64,000 nt of DNA, taken from Gemmata palustris. Lineage in GTDB: Bacteria > Planctomycetota > Planctomycetia > Gemmatales > Gemmataceae. The position numbers and the translations under genes are program-made. The DNA is taken from assembly GCF_017939745.1 (NCBI RefSeq), contig NZ_JAGKQQ010000001.1, positions 5,580,001 through 5,644,000 of the forward strand, read 5' to 3'. The notes under the pieces were generated by a model that was not told where the DNA came from, did no database searches, and saw only the letters and a list, made by a program, of their open reading frames with translations. This document shows positions 60,394-64,000 of this stretch, one piece after another (position 1 is the first letter of the stretch; each line of letters opens with the position of its first letter).

Positions 60394-62760
60394 ATGAGTT
60401 CGCGCCGAAGCACGCCCCCCAACCCCCGCCAGTTCGTGCCCCGCGTGGAGGGACTTGAGGACCGCACGGTCCCGGCGGGGAACGTGCGAGTCACCGTGTT
60501 CGACGGCACCCTTTACGTCGCGGGCGACGATCAGGGCAACAAGATCTGGATCGCGGGCGCGGGCAGCGACCGGGCCACGATCCGCGCGCTCGACGCGACG
60601 ACCACGATCAACGGGCAGGCCGGCCCCATCTCTGTGGGCGGGATCAGGCACGACCTCTACGTTCGGCTGTACGGCGGCGACGACCAACTGCTCGTCACCG
60701 GGATGCGCAACCGGGGCACGCTCGACGTCGATACGGGCGACGGGAACGACATCCTGGGCGTCTCCGACGCGGGGCAACGGGGCGCGACGATCCTGCACAC
60801 CGGGGCCGGCAACGACAACGTGATCCTGAACGGGTCCATCTTCCGCAAGTACCTGTTCCTCGACACCGGGGCCGGGGACGACAGCGTGACGGCCTCGCGC
60901 ATCGGCGTCATCAACTTCGGGATGCTCAACCCGTCGGGTAACGACTTCTTCGACAACCAGAATTCCACCATCACGCGCCCGGTAACGGTCGGTACGGTCA
61001 CCAACGGCCCCGCCCCTGCCCCGGACACGACCGCGCCGACCGCCACCGTTACGACCACGGCTTCGGCCCGAACCAACACGAACCCGATCGCGCTGACGGT
61101 CTCCTTCGACGAGGACGTGACCGGGTTCGACGCAGCGGACCTGATCGTGACCAACGGCACGGTCGCGTCGGTGACGGCGCAGGACGCGCGAACGTACTCG
61201 GTCCAGGTCACCCCCGCGGGACAAGGGCCCATCACCGTGACGGTCGACGCGAACGGCGCGAGCGACGCGGCGGGTAACGGGAACCTGGCGTCGAACACGG
61301 TGGTCCTCACGTTCGACGACGTGGCCCCGGCGATCACGATCAACACCCTGTCGACCAACGACACGACCCCGACCCTGACGGGCACCGTGGACGATCCGAC
61401 GGCGATCGTGCGGATAACGGTCAACAACCGGACGTACACCGCGACCGTGACGGGGACGACCTGGAGCGCGACCGTGACCGACGCGCTCGCCGATAACACC
61501 TACCCGGTCGCTGCGACGGCCACCGACACGGCCGGGAACATCGGCACGGCCGCATCCCCCACGGGCTTGGTACTGGACGCAACGGCACCGGCCGCCGTTT
61601 CGACGTTCGATCTCGCCGCCGCGTCCGACAGTGGGACGGTTGGGGACCTCCGCACCGATGCGAGCACGGTCACCCTCACCGGCACGGCCCCGGCCGGAAC
61701 AATCGTCCGCCTGTACCGCATTGCTTCCGGTGTATCGGGTATCGGTACACAGATCGGAGAGGTAACGGCCGCGGGGAACGGAACGTACAGCTTCACCAAC
61801 GTGGCGCTCAACGTCGGCCCCAACAGTTTGGCCGTTCGCGCCGTGGACAGCTTTGGTAACACCAGTACGGCACTCGCCCAGACCTTCACGCGGAACACCG
61901 CGCCGACCGTTACCTCTCCGATCGCCCCGCAAACGGTGGGCGTCGGCGCGCCCGACCTGATGTTCGATCTCACCACCAGGTTCGCCGACGCGGAGCGGGT
62001 CGTCCGGATGACGACCACCTACCCGACCGGCCAGACCGGGGCGATCGACATCAATCTGTTCGCGAGCGCCGCGCCCGCGACCGTGGCGAACTTCCTGTCG
62101 TACAACTACGACGGTACGGTCTTCCACCGACTGGAACCGAACTTCGTCCTTCAGGGCGGCGGGTTCACGTTCAACGACAGCGGAACGACCACGGCCACGG
62201 CGTTCCCGCCGATCACTACGTCCCCGCCCGTTGTGAACGAACCGAACGTCTCGAACACGCGCGGCACGATCGCGATGGCCAAACTCGGTAGCGATCCCAA
62301 CAGTGCGACCAACCAGTTCTTCTTCAACCTGGGCGACAACTCGGGCAACCTCGACGCCCAGAACAGCGGGTTCACGGTGTTCGGGCAGGTCATGCACGGC
62401 GGTCAACAGGTGGTGGACGCCATCGCCGGGCTCTCCGTCTTCCGGAGCCTCAATTCCCCGGGCGCGGGGGCGGAAGCCTCGCCGTTCCCGATTCGGAGCG
62501 GAGCGGACACGACCAACTTCCCGGCCAACGTCAACGCGACCGATATCGCGATTGTGACCACCGTGCGCGAACTGGCCGCGGTCGATCGGATGGGCTTCGT
62601 GCCCACGAGTTCGGCCCCGGGTGTCGCGACGGCCAGCGTAAACCCAATGGGCCAACTGACGATCCACGCGGTCGCGAGCGGTACGACGACGATCACCGTG
62701 ACCGCAACCGACCTCGATGGCTCGGCCACCCAGATCCAGTTCACGGTGACCGTGCCCTAA
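60394..62760 (+). CDS. Exported cyclophilin-type peptidyl-prolyl isomerase with Ig-like domains
   Basis: 788 residues. The N-terminus has the planctomycete motif VEGLEDRTVPAGN. Residues 60-190 carry RTX-like turns (DTGDGNDILGVSDAG, GAGNDNVILNG, DTGAGDDSV) that may bind Ca. Three Ig-like domains follow (about 210-500, e.g. PTLTGTVDDPTAIVRI). The cyclophilin domain is at about 540-720: ATVANFLSYNYDGTVFHRLE, FVLQGGG, GTIAMAKLGS, TNQFFFNLGDNSG and FTVFGQVMHGGQ, with the catalytic Arg after H in FHR. A bacterial Ig-2-like end follows. ATG at 60394 with GAAGG upstream. Likely surface-exposed folding helper. Confidence 0.85.
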   Translation: MSSRRSTPPNPRQFVPRVEGLEDRTVPAGNVRVTVFDGTLYVAGDDQGNKIWIAGAGSDRATIRALDATTTINGQAGPISVGGIRHDLYVRLYGGDDQLLVTGMRNRGTLDVDTGDGNDILGVSDAGQRGATILHTGAGNDNVILNGSIFRKYLFLDTGAGDDSVTASRIGVINFGMLNPSGNDFFDNQNSTITRPVTVGTVTNGPAPAPDTTAPTATVTTTASARTNTNPIALTVSFDEDVTGFDAADLIVTNGTVASVTAQDARTYSVQVTPAGQGPITVTVDANGASDAAGNGNLASNTVVLTFDDVAPAITINTLSTNDTTPTLTGTVDDPTAIVRITVNNRTYTATVTGTTWSATVTDALADNTYPVAATATDTAGNIGTAASPTGLVLDATAPAAVSTFDLAAASDSGTVGDLRTDASTVTLTGTAPAGTIVRLYRIASGVSGIGTQIGEVTAAGNGTYSFTNVALNVGPNSLAVRAVDSFGNTSTALAQTFTRNTAPTVTSPIAPQTVGVGAPDLMFDLTTRFADAERVVRMTTTYPTGQTGAIDINLFASAAPATVANFLSYNYDGTVFHRLEPNFVLQGGGFTFNDSGTTTATAFPPITTSPPVVNEPNVSNTRGTIAMAKLGSDPNSATNQFFFNLGDNSGNLDAQNSGFTVFGQVMHGGQQVVDAIAGLSVFRSLNSPGAGAEASPFPIRSGADTTNFPANVNATDIAIVTTVRELAAVDRMGFVPTSSAPGVATASVNPMGQLTIHAVASGTTTITVTATDLDGSATQIQFTVTVP

Positions 62761-62796
62761 TCTGCAGCCGAACTTGTTGTTACAGTGAACACAATC

Positions 62797-62827
62797 GAGC
62801 CCGTACCGTTCATTGCGGTGCGGGCTC
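62797..62827 (+). terminator. Terminator of the cyclophilin gene
   Basis: 11-bp stem with one G-U (62797-62807 with 62817-62827), 9-base loop, 36 bp past the stop codon. Followed by AAGCCGTTTCT, a weak U-tract. Confidence 0.65.
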
Positions 62828-62880
62828 AAGCCGTTTCTCGGATCAATCGATGCCCAGCACATCGACGCGGGTCACTGATT

Positions 62881-63018
62881 ACTAACAATCACTAACATTC
62901 CCACCTCTGCGAACGGCTTTTTCGTCGAGCGGAGCCGGTCGCGGACCGGGTCAATTCTGCGATATTGCTGGACTTTTCTCCTCTGGGGGGCGAGCGCGAC
63001 TAACATTCGCTAACATTT
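62881..63018. repeat. Two clusters of the 10-bp direct repeat (RCTAACAWTY), locus 2
   Basis: ACTAACAATC 62881-62890, ACTAACATTC 62891-62900; then ACTAACATTC 62999-63008, GCTAACATTT 63009-63018. Clusters are 118 bp apart, matching the 119 bp at locus 1 (43169). The surrounding 62828-63242 holds no gene. Confidence 0.75.
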
Positions 63019-63242
63019 TCGGGCTCCCGCCCGGGTCCACGCCGCTTTTAACCCACAACAGCACGAGAGCGCACAAAACACCGGACGAATGCCGCGGCCC
63101 GCCACTAGTGAACTTGAATACATTATACCCAATCTCCGCGCCGCGCGAAGCACAACGCGAAAAAATCTCCGCCACCGGAGTGGGGTGAAATCACACGAAC
63201 CGCGCGCCGCGCCCACCGACGATGAATACCCCGTGCCCCGTT

Positions 63243-63623
63243 CTACTCCCGGTAGAAGCGCACACCGAACACGACGCGGAGAACGGCACCCGCCGCGCAC
63301 ACGAGGACCAGCGCGCCGCCGCTCATAATCACCCGGAAGTTCTTCGCGTCCCGAGTGCCTTGCAACCCGATAAACTCGCAGACCGAGCCCGCTGCGGCAC
63401 CCGTAACGAGAACGACAACAACGGCGAGAATCACAAACACCCAACCGAGTTCCGTTAAACGCGACGGCCTCGAACCGGCGCGCTCGCGATCATCGCCCCC
63501 GGGCGGTCTTCGCCAGGCGGGAACCTCGACCTCGCGCCCGCACGGGCACCGCACCGCGAGCCCCGCTTGCGACGAATCGGCCGCGACGTGTTGCCCGCAC
63601 CCGCAGGGGATTTGAACGTTCAT
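63243..63623 (-). CDS. Zinc-ribbon membrane protein
   Basis: 126 residues. N-terminal CGCGQHVAADSSQAGLAVRC with a following CPCG gives two C-x-C-type knuckles (Cys7, Cys9, Cys26, Cys28 area) as in small zinc ribbons; then a Pro-rich basic linker and two membrane helices (about 58-82 and 100-118). ATG at 63623 follows GAGGCGG. The layout matches many planctomycete small zinc-ribbon membrane proteins of unknown role. Confidence 0.7.
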   Translation of the reverse strand: MNVQIPCGCGQHVAADSSQAGLAVRCPCGREVEVPAWRRPPGGDDRERAGSRPSRLTELGWVFVILAVVVVLVTGAAAGSVCEFIGLQGTRDAKNFRVIMSGGALVLVCAAGAVLRVVFGVRFYRE

Positions 63624-63926
63624 CGAAGACCGCCTCGCGATCGAATTCGCCGCCCCGTGTGAGCGAATTACGCGCTCACAGAAATGACTCACGGGTCGGG
63701 CGCTGTGCCGGATATGCTACCGCCACTTTAGCGCGAGATCGAGCCTCAATATTCGGGCCAGATAATCGCGCGAGAAGAGCTTAGAAAGTGTGGTCCGCGC
63801 GCTCCACGAGCGGGATCAGAAAGTCGCTCGTAACCCTTAACAGTGTTCACGATTCGGCCAAACAACAAAGCCCGCGCACGGAGCGAGCGGGCCACATTCA
63901 AAACAAACGGTCTTCAGTCGCTCGTA
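63624..63926. other. Intergenic region
   Basis: About 300 bp between the zinc-ribbon protein and the partial gene at the right edge. Apart from the terminator at 63862-63892 I see no feature or gene here. Confidence 0.4.
63862..63892 (-). terminator. Intrinsic terminator of the partial gene at the right edge
   Basis: GCCCGC 63870-63875 with GCGGGC 63887-63892 plus inner pairing, followed on the minus strand by TTTGTTGTT. It lies 34 bp past the stop at 63927. Confidence 0.75.
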
Positions 63927-64000
63927 TCACTTACCCGCGGTCCACCCGGGCCGGTCGAACGCGACCATCACCGTGGCGTTGCGGAGGTACAACCGCCCGC
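63927..64000 (-). CDS. C-terminal end of a partial gene
   Basis: The frame enters from the right edge and stops at 63927-63929. It encodes GRLYLRNATVMVAFDRPG followed by WTAGK. The sequence looks coding (good codon use, terminator downstream), but it is too short to assign a family. Confidence 0.5.
   Translation of the reverse strand, partial: GRLYLRNATVMVAFDRPGWTAGK

Noticed and set aside
60289-62862. 857-residue minus-strand frame opposite the cyclophilin gene
   Set aside because: Arg/Val/Gly-rich shadow of a high-GC gene; no ribosome-binding site and no domain, whereas the plus strand has clear domains.
1-64000. tRNA, rRNA, transposase or phage genes
   Set aside because: No T-arm-like GTTCGANTC with matching acceptor stems, no rRNA signatures and no recombinase or capsid motifs were seen by reading; a covariance search would be decisive.

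Overview
The window is a high-GC chromosomal segment from a planctomycete, most likely a Gemmata-type member of the Gemmataceae. The evidence is lineage-typical: a DUF1559 pseudopilin with its His...Asp-Gly motif, two ECF sigma factor genes each followed by a serine/threonine kinase with an N-terminal HxxxCxxC zinc finger, surface proteins starting with an L-E-D-R-x-x-P-A-G motif, two members of a Gemmata-type protein family, and frequent intergenic palindromes. I found no rRNA, tRNA, transposase, phage gene or CRISPR array. Nearly all of the window is chromosomal housekeeping, envelope and signalling genes, and both edges cut a gene.

Layout. 1-6 kb: a histone-H1-like Lys/Ala/Pro protein, a proline-rich lipoprotein, Dps, a two-gene unit (lineage-specific protein plus HEPN-like membrane protein), a YciI/DUF6580 pair and a DUF697 membrane protein. 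6.5-15 kb: pyrE, pterin dehydratase, a secreted DUF6807 protein, an isolated pxpB, an ABC-2 ATPase/permease pair, a ferredoxin and a second ABC-2 pair. 15-24 kb: secreted and envelope proteins (amidase, YceK lipoprotein, DUF1559 pseudopilin, DPP4-type peptidase). 24.7-27.4 kb: sigma/kinase module 1 (kinase with an FGE-sulfatase-like domain). 27.5-43 kb: a CBM9/sugar-dehydrogenase/cytochrome fusion, an FG-GAP surface protein, a third ABC-2 pair, a VWA lipoprotein, a NagB-PIG-L fusion, a TPR protein, a lone ABC ATPase and an HD-Pnk end-healing enzyme. 43.5-47.3 kb: a YbaY-like protein and sigma/kinase module 2 (kinase with WD40 repeats). 48-64 kb: an SDR, small hypothetical proteins, a 1996-residue TPR protein with a response regulator, a TIGR01777 epimerase, a cyclophilin embedded in Ig-like domains, and a zinc-ribbon membrane protein.

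The strongest candidate for something undescribed is a pair of non-coding loci at about 50.4 and 59.85 kb. Each starts at a near-perfect -24/-12 (sigma-54) promoter with almost identical sequence (TGGYACGRGTCGTGCTTT). Each is followed by an RNA-like stretch carrying repeated C-rich motifs (CCCCC[A] in one, eleven TCGCCC copies in the other), several in hairpin loops, and ends in a stem-loop whose own loop carries the motif. This resembles, without apparent homology, the actinobacterial 6C RNA: C-rich loops offered for pairing with G-rich mRNA. Extra hairpins with TCGCCC loops lie near the second locus.

Other structure: compound palindromes between most convergent gene pairs; a 132-bp palindromic element inserted in frame in the giant TPR gene; paired clusters of a 10-bp repeat (RCTAACAWTY) about 120 bp apart at two distant loci; and a perfect 69-bp tandem duplication in the histone-like gene.
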